Below are positions 7,585-15,204 of a DNA stretch of 28,139 bases, one piece after another. The position numbers were made by a program, and so were the translations under genes. This stretch comes from VRUE01 sp044867925. Its GTDB lineage: Bacteria > Actinomycetota > Thermoleophilia > Solirubrobacterales > 70-9. Where the stretch lies: the NCBI GenBank assembly GCA_044867925.1, contig JBIOVV010000088.1:1-28139 (forward strand), written 5' to 3'. The notes under the pieces were generated by a model. It was given only the letters and a program-made list of their open reading frames with translations, was not told where the DNA came from and did not search any database. Numbering within the stretch: the first letter of the stretch is position 1; every line of letters begins with the position of its first letter.

Positions 7585-8394
7585 TCACCGGATGCTCTGC
7601 AGTTCGGGGTTGGTGGCGAGCAGGATCGAGGTGACGACGAACTGGAAGAAGAAGACCGCGACGAGGGCGATCACCACAGCCTGGTTGACGGCGCGCCCGA
7701 CCCCCGCTGCGCCTCCCGACGCCGACATGCCCTTGTAGGAGCAGACGACCGCGATGATCGCGCCGAACATCGTGCACATCAGCACCGAAGCCCAGAGATC
7801 GGTGACCGTCGCGTTGGTGAAGAGCGTCGCGAAGAAGCCGCCGAGCGACTGCTTGTAGAGCAGCTCGGCGGCGATGCCCGCGGAGAGCCCGAAGACGATG
7901 GCGAAGATGTCGAGCAGGCCGGTGATCACGATCAGCGCCAGAAAGCGCGGCACGACCAGGTTCTTGACCGGGTCGACGCCGAGCACCTGCAGGGCGTCGA
8001 GCTCCTCGCGGATCTTGCGGGCGCCGAGGTCGGCGGTGATCGCCGTGCCGGCGACGCCGGCGACGACGACGGCGGTCACCAGCGGCCCGATCCAGCGAAT
8101 CGCGGTCAAGACGAAGAAGCCGCCAAGCCGGTCGAGCGCTCCGAACAGCGAAAGCACGCCGGCGGCCTGCAGCCCCGGGGCACCCAGGCAGAGGGCGAAA
8201 GTCGAGATCAGCAGTGGGAACCAGGAAAGCTTGAGCACGAAGAGGAACTGCCAGACCAGCTCCTCGCCGTAGGGAAAGGGAGGTCGCACCGCCGAGACGA
8301 CCGTCTTCGCGGTGAGGATCATCATCTCCCCCACCTGCTCGAAGGCGGCCTTGGCCGGAACGGATGCTCGGCTTAGGACTTGGCCTGCCACCAA
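7585..8394 (-). CDS. MlaE/YrbE family ABC lipid permease, first of a pair
   Basis: 269 residues from a TTG start at 8394-8392, overlapping the 3' end of the GntR gene by 22 bases. The N-terminal amphipathic segment (about 1-45) is followed by the permease core; the coupling segment reads GTAITADLGARKI then REELDALQVLGVDP (about 116-142). It corresponds to YrbE-A. Start is uncertain: TTG is followed directly by GTG, and an ATG-ATG pair at codons 24-25 has GGGGGAG immediately before it. The longer form keeps the amphipathic N-terminus normal in the family. With its partner it would form the heterodimeric permease of a lipid or sterol importer, but the ATPase and substrate-binding subunits must be encoded elsewhere. 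Confidence 0.88.
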   Translation of the reverse strand: MVAGQVLSRASVPAKAAFEQVGEMMILTAKTVVSAVRPPFPYGEELVWQFLFVLKLSWFPLLISTFALCLGAPGLQAAGVLSLFGALDRLGGFFVLTAIRWIGPLVTAVVVAGVAGTAITADLGARKIREELDALQVLGVDPVKNLVVPRFLALIVITGLLDIFAIVFGLSAGIAAELLYKQSLGGFFATLFTNATVTDLWASVLMCTMFGAIIAVVCSYKGMSASGGAAGVGRAVNQAVVIALVAVFFFQFVVTSILLATNPELQSIR

Positions 8395-9161
8395 CTCATC
8401 GCCCTGCCAAGAGGGCCCCCGCCCGATCGCGAGGACACCTCGCCCTTCTCGGCCAGCAGCGCTTCGCGCCGTGCCCGTTCCTCGCCGATCTGCCTCGCCC
8501 GCACCTCTGCCGCCCGCTGCGCATTCGAGAGCTGGGCGATCAGCGTGTCGCGCGTCTGCTCCAGCTCCTCGACGCCGGCGACGTGTGCTTTCGAGTGGTG
8601 CGCGGCGGTCGGCATGTCGTCCGGCAGGTCGCGCGTGTAGGCAGCGAGCTCGATCTCGAGGCGAGCGATCTGGCGGCGCAGCTCATGCCGGACCTCGATC
8701 GCCTCGCTCTCCCCATCGGGATCGGGAAGCTCCTCGTCGGCTTCCGCGGCGCCCACCTCCATGCGTCCCTGCTCTTCGCTCATGCTCACGCAGGCAGCGG
8801 TGACCGAAACGAGATCACGCGGGTCGAGCCCGGCATCGAGCACGCGTCGCAGGGCGTCGCCGGCGATCTCCTCGAGCTCGGGCGCGGCCCTGATCCGCTC
8901 GTCGACGAACGTGCCCTGGCCCTGGCGGCTGATGACCAGCCCGGCGTCCTCCAGCCCGGCATAGACGGCCCGCACGGTGTTGACGTTGACACCGCCCCAC
9001 TCGGCCAGCTGGCGAAAGCTGGGCAGACGCTCGCCGCCTGCAAGCCGGCCGGTTGCGATCAACGCTCGCAGCCGCCAGGAGAGCTGGACGCCGACCGGCA
9101 GCTCGGCCGTGGGATCGGTCGAAAATGGGGTGGCCTCGCGATTGGTGACCCGCTGTGCCAT
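8373..9161 (-). CDS. GntR-family regulator with C-terminal coiled coil
   Basis: 262 residues from ATG 9161-9159. The N-terminal winged helix (about 25-88) has the GntR pattern: GGERLPSFRQLAEWGGVNVNT, then VRAVYAGLEDAGLVISRQGQGTFV. There is no FCD, UTRA or aminotransferase domain. Instead the C-terminal part has an acidic stretch (AEADEELPDPDGESE) and a long charged helix rich in Glu, Arg and Ala (about 160-245), probably a coiled coil. An upstream TTG (9185) exists, but it lies upstream of the predicted -10; the ATG is 8 bases after a TACTGT element, implying a leaderless mRNA. Its 3' end overlaps the first MlaE gene, so it is probably co-transcribed with and controls the permease pair. Confidence 0.85.
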   Translation of the reverse strand: MAQRVTNREATPFSTDPTAELPVGVQLSWRLRALIATGRLAGGERLPSFRQLAEWGGVNVNTVRAVYAGLEDAGLVISRQGQGTFVDERIRAAPELEEIAGDALRRVLDAGLDPRDLVSVTAACVSMSEEQGRMEVGAAEADEELPDPDGESEAIEVRHELRRQIARLEIELAAYTRDLPDDMPTAAHHSKAHVAGVEELEQTRDTLIAQLSNAQRAAEVRARQIGEERARREALLAEKGEVSSRSGGGPLGRAMSWWQAKS

Positions 9162-9169
9162 CAGAGCAC

Positions 9170-9207
9170 ACAGTACTGATCGCAACTGTTCGGGTCAACT
9201 AGAACAG
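9170..9207 (-). promoter_or_regulatory. GntR promoter with operator box (leaderless)
   Basis: On the minus strand: -35 TTGACC (9198-9193), 17-base spacer, -10 TACTGT (9175-9170), then 8 bases to the ATG at 9161. The -35 sits inside a 22-base box (9207-9186) with ends CTGTTC and GAACAG, perfect 6-base inverted arms. The same box and promoter spacing occur upstream of the SnoaL-like gene at 11876-11913. Overlap of box and -35 suggests repression, probably by the GntR protein itself. Confidence 0.65.
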
Positions 9208-9215
9208 CTAGACGC

Positions 9216-9848
9216 TCAGAGGACGCGCAGGCGCTCGGCCACGTCGTCGATCGGCATGCCACCGTCGCGCAGGACGCTCCACTCGCCGCCGTCGTCAAAG
9301 CCCGTGAGGTCGACGACCGTCGATGGCAACCCCGTCAGAGGCCCGGCGTCGATCGCGACGTCCACCTCGGCGAGGATCTTGCGTGGAACGTCGCCGAAGA
9401 TCGCCGGCGCGGGGTCGCCGCTGCGGTTGGCCGACGTCTGGAAGATCGGGCACATCGCGCCCGCGAGCGGTCCGGCGATCAGTCGCACCCCAAGCCGCTC
9501 GGGGTCTTCCCGGCAGGCAAGCGGGTAGCGACGGCCCGGGTTTGCGACCACGAGGGCGACCGGGCCCGGCAGCAGGGAGCCGACTGCCGACTTGGTGCGC
9601 TCGCCGAAGTCGTCGACGAGCTCGCGCATCGCCTGCGGCGAGAAGTAGAGGACAGCCGAAGGCTTGCCGTCGTCCCGTCCCTTGATTCGGTGGATGCGAT
9701 CGATCGCCTTTGCGTTGAGCGGGTCGCAGGCGAGCCCGTAGAGGCCGTCGGCGGGGAAGAGTGCGACTCCCCCCGCCGCGATGCAGAGTTCGAGCCCGGT
9801 GCGGGCGCGATCGGCGCCGTCGCGCGCGATCGAGATGATCACGGTCAA
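9216..9848 (-). CDS. tsaC: Threonylcarbamoyl-AMP synthase (TsaC/Sua5/YrdC family)
   Basis: 210 residues, a single YrdC domain without the extra C-terminal Sua5 domain. Makes threonylcarbamoyl-AMP from threonine, bicarbonate and ATP for the t6A37 modification of ANN-decoding tRNAs. Motifs: FPADGLYGLACDP (31-43, the usual P-T-E-T-x-Y-G-L segment), KGRDDGKP (56-63, the KxR site) and TSANRSG (138-144). TTG start at 9848-9846 overlaps the prmC stop as TTGA, so it is translated with prmC. The prmC-sua5 pairing is conserved in many bacteria. An alternative start is GTG two codons later. Confidence 0.93.
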   Translation of the reverse strand: MTVIISIARDGADRARTGLELCIAAGGVALFPADGLYGLACDPLNAKAIDRIHRIKGRDDGKPSAVLYFSPQAMRELVDDFGERTKSAVGSLLPGPVALVVANPGRRYPLACREDPERLGVRLIAGPLAGAMCPIFQTSANRSGDPAPAIFGDVPRKILAEVDVAIDAGPLTGLPSTVVDLTGFDDGGEWSVLRDGGMPIDDVAERLRVL

Positions 9849-10684
9849 TTGCCCGCGCCCCGGCGGCCGATCACGACGCGGTCTATCCGAGCCAGGTCGG
9901 CACGGGTCTCGATCCTCCCGAGCCCGGCATCGATCAGCAGCCCGCCGACCTCCGCCGCCTGGCCCGCACCGACCTCCAGGGCGGCGACGTCGGTGACGCC
10001 CGCCAGCGCCGGGATCGTCGCTCGCAGCGCGTCAAGGCCGTCGGGACCGGCGAGCAACGCCTCGCGCGGCTCCCATCTGGTCACCTCCGGCTCGAGCTCC
10101 CCCCATTCCGCCGCGCTCACATAGGGAAGATTCGCAACCGCGAGGTCAAATCCGCCCTTCGCAGGCAATGTTCCCGCAACGAGCTCGACGCGTGAGGCCA
10201 GGCCGAGGCGCTCGGCGTTGGCGCCAGCAACCTCGAGGGCGGCGGGGGAGGTGTCGGTGGCCGTCACCTCGCAGCCCGGCAGCTCGGCGGCGATCGCCAG
10301 CGCGATCGCACCTGAGCCGGTGCCGACGTCCAGCACGCTGCGCGGCCGCAGCTCGAGCGCCAGCTCCACCAGCAGCTCGGTCTCCGCTCGCGGGATCAGG
10401 ACCCGCGGGTCGACCCCGAGCTCGAGATGCCGAAAGCCGCGCCGGCCGAGGATGTAGGCGACCGGCTCTCGTCGCAGGCGACGGCGCACCGTCTCAGCGA
10501 AGCGACGGGCGGCCGCGGGCGGAATCTCCGCCCGCGGGTTGGTCGCGAGCTGCGCCCGGTCCTGTCCAATCGCCTCAGCCAGAAGCAGTTCGGCGTCGAA
10601 ACGTGGATCGCCGATTCCAGCCGCCCGCAGAGCGTCCGCAGCGGCATCCAATGCCTGTCTCGTGGAACTGGCGTGTGTGGTCAA
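9845..10684 (-). CDS. prmC: Release factor glutamine methyltransferase
   Basis: 279 residues from the TTG at 10684-10682, matching the family length (about 277). Methylates the Gln of the GGQ motif in release factors, the product of the neighbouring prfA. N-terminal helical domain (1-75) with RQALDAAADAL and DAELLLA; SAM site DVGTGSG (119-125); substrate site NLPY (185-188) where most PrmC have NPPY. The reading frame stays open up to a GTG at 10762, but the extra 26 codons have no family match and lie in a dispersed repeat, so I chose the TTG. It follows prfA after 79 bases and overlaps sua5. Confidence 0.93.
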   Translation of the reverse strand: MTTHASSTRQALDAAADALRAAGIGDPRFDAELLLAEAIGQDRAQLATNPRAEIPPAAARRFAETVRRRLRREPVAYILGRRGFRHLELGVDPRVLIPRAETELLVELALELRPRSVLDVGTGSGAIALAIAAELPGCEVTATDTSPAALEVAGANAERLGLASRVELVAGTLPAKGGFDLAVANLPYVSAAEWGELEPEVTRWEPREALLAGPDGLDALRATIPALAGVTDVAALEVGAGQAAEVGGLLIDAGLGRIETRADLARIDRVVIGRRGAGN

Positions 10685-10750
10685 GCAGATCAAGGACGCA
10701 GGGAGCGTGGCGTGCTCTGCACGCGAGCGACCGAGGACGCCCGATATGCG
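10683..10750 (+). repeat. Dispersed imperfect repeat, copy A
   Basis: About 68 bases between prfA and the start of prmC, in the opposite orientation to those genes. It matches the copy at 21001-21070 (minus strand) at roughly three quarters of positions, with one 3-base length difference. Shared segments include AGCAGATC, GATGCAGG/GACGCAGG-AGCGT, GCACGCG, GAGGACGCC and ATATGCG/AGATGCG. At the same relative place both copies can form a hairpin; here GCGTGC-TCT-GCACGC (10710-10724). Confidence 0.6.
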
Positions 10751-10763
10751 CCGGCCACACACG

Positions 10764-11831
10764 TCAGCCTACGGTGGCAGTCTCCAACCTCTGCCGCTTC
10801 TCCTCCGCCGCGAGTGCCTCGGTGAACTCGGTCAACTCGCCGGCAAGCACGCCGTCGAGGTTGTGGGAGGTGTGCTTGATCCTGTGATCGGTGACCCTCC
10901 CCTGCGGAAAGTTGTAGGTGCGGACCTTCTCCGAGCGCTCGCCACTGCCGACCTGCGCCTTGCGCTCGGAGGCGATCTTGGCGTGCTGCTCGGCGAGCTC
11001 GCGCTCGTAGAGGCGGGCGCGCAGCACGCGCATCGCCCGCTCCTTGTTCTGCAGCTGGGACTTCTCGTCCTGCATCGAGACCACGATCCCGCTCGGTTTG
11101 TGGGTGATCCGCACCGCCGAGTCGGTGGTGTTGACCGACTGGCCGCCGGGCCCGGAGGAGCGGTAGACGTCGATCTGCAGGTCGTTGAGGTCGATCTGGA
11201 CCTCGACCTCCTCGGCCTCGGGCAGGACGGCGACGGTCGCGGTCGAGGTGTGGATACGACCCTGGGACTCGGTCTCCGGCACCCTCTGCACGCGGTGGGT
11301 GCCCCCCTCGAACTTGAAGATCGAGTAGGCGCCCTCGCCCTTGATCGCGAAGGTCACCTCCTTGAAGCCACCGACCTCGGCACTCGACTGGGAGAGCGGC
11401 TCGGTGGCGAAGCCACGCTCCTCCGCGTAGCGGCTGAGCATTTTGTAGAGGTCGCCGGCGAAGAGGGCCGCCTCGTCGCCGCCGGTCCCAGCCCGGATCT
11501 CGACCAGGACGTTCTTGGCGTCGTTGGGATCGCGCTCGACCATCGCCAGGCGGATCTCCTCTTCGAGCGTCTCGAGCTGGCCCGGCGTCTCCGCGACCAG
11601 CTTCAGCAGCTCGGGATCCTCCCCGTCCTCGTCCAGCAACTCCCGCGCGCCGTCCAGATCGTCCTTCAGCTTGCGGTACTCGACCGCCAAGCCGCGTGCC
11701 GGTTGCAGCTCGCGGTACTCGCGACCGACGTCGGCGTAGCGCTCCCTGTCCCCGATCACCTCGGGGTCCGACATCTGCACCTCGAGCTCGGCGAAGCGCG
11801 CCTCGATCTGCTCAACCAGGGAATCGATCAC
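10764..11831 (-). CDS. prfA: Peptide chain release factor 1
   Basis: 355 residues, full length. Reads UAA and UAG and triggers peptide release on the ribosome. The tripeptide P-E-T (185-187) in VQRVPETESQGR is the RF1-type P-x-T stop-codon reader, which separates it from RF2 (SPF). The catalytic GGQ is at 229-231 in SSGPGGQSVNTTDSAV. GTG start at 11831-11829. There is no good ribosome binding site; TATGTT at 11844-11839 ends seven bases before the GTG, so a leaderless mRNA is possible. It precedes prmC, which modifies its GGQ. Confidence 0.97.
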   Translation of the reverse strand: MIDSLVEQIEARFAELEVQMSDPEVIGDRERYADVGREYRELQPARGLAVEYRKLKDDLDGARELLDEDGEDPELLKLVAETPGQLETLEEEIRLAMVERDPNDAKNVLVEIRAGTGGDEAALFAGDLYKMLSRYAEERGFATEPLSQSSAEVGGFKEVTFAIKGEGAYSIFKFEGGTHRVQRVPETESQGRIHTSTATVAVLPEAEEVEVQIDLNDLQIDVYRSSGPGGQSVNTTDSAVRITHKPSGIVVSMQDEKSQLQNKERAMRVLRARLYERELAEQHAKIASERKAQVGSGERSEKVRTYNFPQGRVTDHRIKHTSHNLDGVLAGELTEFTEALAAEEKRQRLETATVG

Positions 11832-11875
11832 GCCTCACAACATAGAGGGACCGGCGCATACCCCTCCTCCCGACA

Positions 11876-11913
11876 CTGTGCCAGTTGACTAACACAGTGA
11901 AGGAAGCTACTGT
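11876..11913 (+). promoter_or_regulatory. Promoter and operator of the SnoaL-like gene
   Basis: -35 TTGACT (11885-11890), 17-base spacer, -10 TACTGT (11908-11913). The -35 lies in a box at 11876-11897 that matches the box upstream of the GntR gene at 16 of 22 positions (CTGT, then C-x-AGTTGAC, then ACAG). Locally the arms extend to CACTGTG (11874-11880) and CACAGTG (11893-11899), a perfect 7-base inverted repeat. ACTGTGCCA occurs twice (11875-11883 and 11909-11917), so the -10 region holds a third half-site. Confidence 0.65.
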
Positions 11914-11952
11914 GCCACTAAGCTAGCTCAAGCGAAAAGGAGGAGCCTCAGC

Positions 11953-12351
11953 ATGAAAACAGCCACTCTCGTCCCTCCTCCTCCCACCCGAATGGCCTGC
12001 CTGGCGCTGCCGAAGCTGCTCAGCACGGGCAATCTCGACGGCGCGGCCGGGTGCTTCACCCGCGATGCCTGCCTGCTCACGCCCGACGCCACCGCAATCC
12101 ACGATCGCGATCGGATCCGGCCCGTGCTTCGGCAGCTGGTCGCGCGCAACACCCGGATCGAGGTCGAGCAGAGCAACGTGATCGTCGCCGGCGGAGTCGC
12201 CTTCGCCCGGGAGCGCTGGCTGCTCAGCGCGAGCGGGGCGGCCGGAGCGCGCTTCGAACAGACATGCGACCCGACGCTCGTCTTGCGGGAGCTCGAAGGC
12301 AGCTGGAAGATCTCGATCGCGGCGCTCTGGGGCTGGCCCGGCGCCAGGTGA
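11953..12351 (+). CDS. SnoaL/DUF4440-like small protein
   Basis: 132 residues, no signal peptide or membrane segment. It shows the cone-shaped NTF2-like outline: an N-terminal helix, FTRDACLLTPDATAIHDRDRI (about 35-55), a middle VEQSNVIVAGGVAFARERWLL strand pair, and a C-terminal VLRELEGSWKISIAALWGW. Members of this fold include polyketide cyclases, isomerases and many proteins of unknown role, so no reaction can be named. ATG start preceded by AAGGAGGAG. Lies alone on the plus strand between prfA and the DUF1385 gene; its promoter carries the same box as the GntR gene, which links it to the MlaE unit. Confidence 0.7.
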   Translation: MKTATLVPPPPTRMACLALPKLLSTGNLDGAAGCFTRDACLLTPDATAIHDRDRIRPVLRQLVARNTRIEVEQSNVIVAGGVAFARERWLLSASGAAGARFEQTCDPTLVLRELEGSWKISIAALWGWPGAR

Positions 12352-12367
12352 GCCGGCGAACGGACCG

Positions 12368-13384
12368 TCAGGCGACGATCTCGATCGGCTGTTCGCCGGC
12401 CGCCTGCTCGGGCGACTCACGCGCCAGGACGGCCTCGAGCGAGGCGATCGCCACCGCGAGCTCCTCTTCGTCGGGCTCGCGCGTGGTCAGGTTCTGCAGC
12501 ATCAGACCGGGCCACATCAGCGCCCGCACCCAGCGCTTGCGCCGGTTTTTGCCCGCCCACTTGATCACCTCGTAGGAGAGTCCGGCGATCAGCGGGATGC
12601 CGAGGATCCGCGAGGCCAGCAGCCAGTACCAGGCCGGCAGCCCGATCGGGGCGAAGACGAAGATCGCCAGCACCATCACGATCAGCAGGAAGCTGGTGCC
12701 GCAGCGCGGGTGCAGCCGCGAGTAGAGCTTGGCGCGGGCCGGCGTCAGCTCGTCTTCGGCCTCGTAACAGGAGATCGTCTTGTGCTCGGCGCCGTGGTAC
12801 TCGAAGACCCGTCGCAGGTCGCGCAGGCGGCTGATCGCGACGATGTAGCCGATGAAGATCGCCGTACGCAGCACTCCCTCGACCAGCCAGAAAAGCAACG
12901 ACGAGCCGAGCTGATCCTTGATCAGGCTGGTCAGCCCCACCGGCACGACGAAGAAGAGGCCGACGGCCAGCAGCATCGAGAAGGCGATGGTCAGGCCCCA
13001 CATCCAGCCGCCGATTTCTTCCCGCTCGCCCTGCTCGTCCTCCTCCAGCTGGGCATTGGCCGAGATTGCCAGGGCTTTGAAGCCGATCTTCAGCGACTCG
13101 CCCAGGGCGACGACTCCACGCAACACCGGCAGCCGCCAGAGGCGGTGACGACGCGCCCACGGCTTGATCGACTCGGAGCTGATCTCGATCTCGCCGTCGG
13201 GACGGCGCACGGCGACGGCCCAGACCGAGACCCCTCGCATCATCACGCCCTCCAGCACCGCCTGGCCGCCGACCGGGGCGTCGCGCTTGGCGACGAGGGC
13301 ACCGTCGGGCATGCGCAGCGGGTCCGCCCCGTTCTTGGACGGAGCAGCAGTCTCGGGTCGCGGTGAGCCCAGCTCTGGGCTCAC
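12368..13384 (-). CDS. DUF1385 (YqhQ-like) membrane protein
   Basis: 338 residues. Contains the DUF1385 hallmarks: GGQAVLEGVMMRG (about 39-51), a membrane helix pair (about 130-175), YHGAEHK (about 198-204) with ISCYEAED, HPRCGTSFLL (about 226-235) and a second membrane pair (about 236-272). The conserved His and Cys residues look like a metal site, but the function of the family is not known. GTG start at 13384-13382 with GGGAGG, part of the rpmE 3' end, six or so bases upstream; the two genes are 3 bases apart. rpmE-DUF1385-prfA-prmC is a recurring gene order in Gram-positive bacteria. Confidence 0.88.
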   Translation of the reverse strand: MSPELGSPRPETAAPSKNGADPLRMPDGALVAKRDAPVGGQAVLEGVMMRGVSVWAVAVRRPDGEIEISSESIKPWARRHRLWRLPVLRGVVALGESLKIGFKALAISANAQLEEDEQGEREEIGGWMWGLTIAFSMLLAVGLFFVVPVGLTSLIKDQLGSSLLFWLVEGVLRTAIFIGYIVAISRLRDLRRVFEYHGAEHKTISCYEAEDELTPARAKLYSRLHPRCGTSFLLIVMVLAIFVFAPIGLPAWYWLLASRILGIPLIAGLSYEVIKWAGKNRRKRWVRALMWPGLMLQNLTTREPDEEELAVAIASLEAVLARESPEQAAGEQPIEIVA

Positions 13385-13387
13385 GGC

Positions 13388-13603
13388 CTACCTCCCGGCC
13401 TTGGCGTGCTTGGCGGCGCGGCGCTGGAAGCGCTCGACGCGGCCGCCGGTATCGACCAGCTTCTGCTTTCCGGTGTAGAAGGGGTGGCACTCGGAGCAGA
13501 GCTCGACATGCAGGTCCGCCTGCGTCGAGCGCGTGTAGAACTGGTTTCCACAGGAGCAGTGCACGTTTGCCAGCGTGTACTCAGGATGAATTCCGCTTTT
13601 CAC
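13388..13603 (-). CDS. rpmE: Ribosomal protein bL31, zinc-binding form
   Basis: 71 residues from GTG 13603-13601. The start was placed to give KSGIHPEY, the usual bL31 N-terminus; a TTG further upstream (13630) adds nine residues with no family match. Four zinc ligands are present, C16 and C18 (HCSCGN) and C36 and C39 (CSECHPFYTGKQK), so this is the C+ form. The C-terminus VDTGGRVERFQRR is standard. Co-directional with the DUF1385 gene and prfA. Confidence 0.96.
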   Translation of the reverse strand: MKSGIHPEYTLANVHCSCGNQFYTRSTQADLHVELCSECHPFYTGKQKLVDTGGRVERFQRRAAKHAKAGR

Positions 13604-13617
13604 GCCTTTCAGTCTAG

Positions 13618-15204
13618 ATGACTCGCACAAGCGACCTCGGCGCGCTCGCGACCTTCAATCGTGACTTGGGGATTCGGGGCCTGGTGCCGATAGCTCCCTC
13701 AGTGAAAACCACCGAGTCGACGATCGCCCAGATGAGCGCCGCGCGCCTGCTCCGCCGCGCGCTCGCGGCTCTGCTGCTCGGCGGCACCGCGATCGTCACG
13801 GCGCACTACTGGCTGGGGGTCGGCGAGAGCCTCGATTTCGCAATCGGAGGGCCGCTCTACGCGGCGATCGTGCTGGGCGCCGGCGTGGCCTGCCTGATCA
13901 GGGCCACCGACTATCGCCGCGAGCGGGCGGCCTGGCTTCTCATCGGTCTGGCGATCCTTTGCTGGGGCGCAGCGGAGGTCTACTGGACCGCTGCCATCGA
14001 AGACAACGCGTCGGCTCCTTACCCATCGCCGGCGGACGTCGGCTATCTGGTCTTCTATCCCCTTGCCTACGCCGGCCTGGTCATGCTGGTTCGGGCCCGG
14101 GCCCACGAGATCAACTGGCGACTCTGGATGGACGGCCTGATCGCGGCTCTCGGCACGGCCGCGCTCGGCGCGGCGTTCGTCTTCGACTTCGTCGCCGATC
14201 AGACCTCCGGCACCAGGCTGGAAGTGCTGACGACGCTCTCCTACCCGCTCGGCGACATCGGCATGCTGGCGCTGGTGGTCGGGGTCGTCGCCCTGACCGG
14301 TTGGCGCCCCGGCCGCACCTGGTCGTTGCTGCTGGCGGGGCTGGCGGCGCTGGTCATCGCCGACATCGCCTACACCCTGCAGGCGACCGAAGGTGCGCTG
14401 CCCGGCGGCGAATGGGTGAACCCGATCTACCTGATCGCGGCCGTCTGCCTGGGCGGCGCGGTCTGGCAGCCGAAGCAAGCTGCCGCGATCACCTCGCCCC
14501 ACAGCGACGGCCGCCGCGAGATCCTCGTCCCCGCGGTCTTCGCCGCGGTGATGATCGGGCTCTTCGCGATGCAATACAACAGTGCCACCGGGGGCCTCTC
14601 GACCATCCTCTGGGCAGCGACGATGACCGCCGTGATCGTCCGCCTGGCGATCAGCGACCGGGAGAACAAAAGGCTGCTGGAGCAGGTGCAGACCGACCCC
14701 CTCACCGGTCTTGGCAACCGCGGCCGGATGCAGCTCGAACTCGAACGGATCTGTGAGATCGCGACGGAGAGCAGCCCGGCGGCGCTTGTCTTCCTCGACC
14801 TCAACGGCTTCAAGCACCTCAACGACACGCTTGGCCATCCCGCCGGCGACGAGATGCTGGCCCGCCTGGGACAGCGGCTGCGGGAGGCCGTCGCCGGCGA
14901 CGGAACCGCGTACCGGATCGGCGGCGACGAGTTCTGCGTCCTGCTCACCTGCGCGGAGGATCGCTTCGACGAGGTGACCAGGCGCGCCGGGGAAGCCCTG
15001 ACCGAGAGGGGTCGCGGCTACTCGATCGGCGCCTCGCGGGGAGCGGCCGTAGTCCCCGCCGAGGCCAAAACTCCCGCCGCCGTTCTGCAGCTCGCCGATG
15101 TGCGGATGTATGCCCAGAAGGAGTCGCGGCGCGGCGCCCCCGCCGAGATCGCCGTCACCGATCCCGAGCCGGTCGAGGGACCGATCAAGGCGACTCGCGG
15201 CTGA
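13618..15204 (+). CDS. Membrane-bound GGDEF diguanylate cyclase
   Basis: 528 residues from ATG 13618. Eight or nine hydrophobic segments between about 44 and 343 form an unassigned membrane sensor; a GGDEF domain follows (DPLTGLGNRGR 360-370, FLDLNGFKHLNDTLGH 392-407, GGDEF 435-439). The intact GGDEF suggests c-di-GMP synthesis. The RxxD inhibitory site normally ahead of GGDEF is absent (VAGD here). The start is uncertain: the ATG is only 14 bases from the divergent rpmE start, leaving no room for promoters. In-frame GTG at 13702 or ATG at 13732 would still keep all membrane helices. The 3' end overlaps the convergent TetR gene by 20 bases. Confidence 0.88.
   Translation: MTRTSDLGALATFNRDLGIRGLVPIAPSVKTTESTIAQMSAARLLRRALAALLLGGTAIVTAHYWLGVGESLDFAIGGPLYAAIVLGAGVACLIRATDYRRERAAWLLIGLAILCWGAAEVYWTAAIEDNASAPYPSPADVGYLVFYPLAYAGLVMLVRARAHEINWRLWMDGLIAALGTAALGAAFVFDFVADQTSGTRLEVLTTLSYPLGDIGMLALVVGVVALTGWRPGRTWSLLLAGLAALVIADIAYTLQATEGALPGGEWVNPIYLIAAVCLGGAVWQPKQAAAITSPHSDGRREILVPAVFAAVMIGLFAMQYNSATGGLSTILWAATMTAVIVRLAISDRENKRLLEQVQTDPLTGLGNRGRMQLELERICEIATESSPAALVFLDLNGFKHLNDTLGHPAGDEMLARLGQRLREAVAGDGTAYRIGGDEFCVLLTCAEDRFDEVTRRAGEALTERGRGYSIGASRGAAVVPAEAKTPAAVLQLADVRMYAQKESRRGAPAEIAVTDPEPVEGPIKATRG

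Noticed and set aside
5938..8376. Very long plus-strand open frame (812 codons) across the lysyl-oxidase-like and MlaE genes
   Set aside because: It is antisense to two MlaE genes and out of frame with the lysyl-oxidase-like gene, has very low complexity (Arg, Asp, Glu, Gly) and no family match; a shadow of high-GC coding.
10685..10762. Longer prmC from GTG 10762
   Set aside because: The extra 26 codons match nothing in PrmC and lie in the dispersed repeat; the TTG at 10684 gives the family length.
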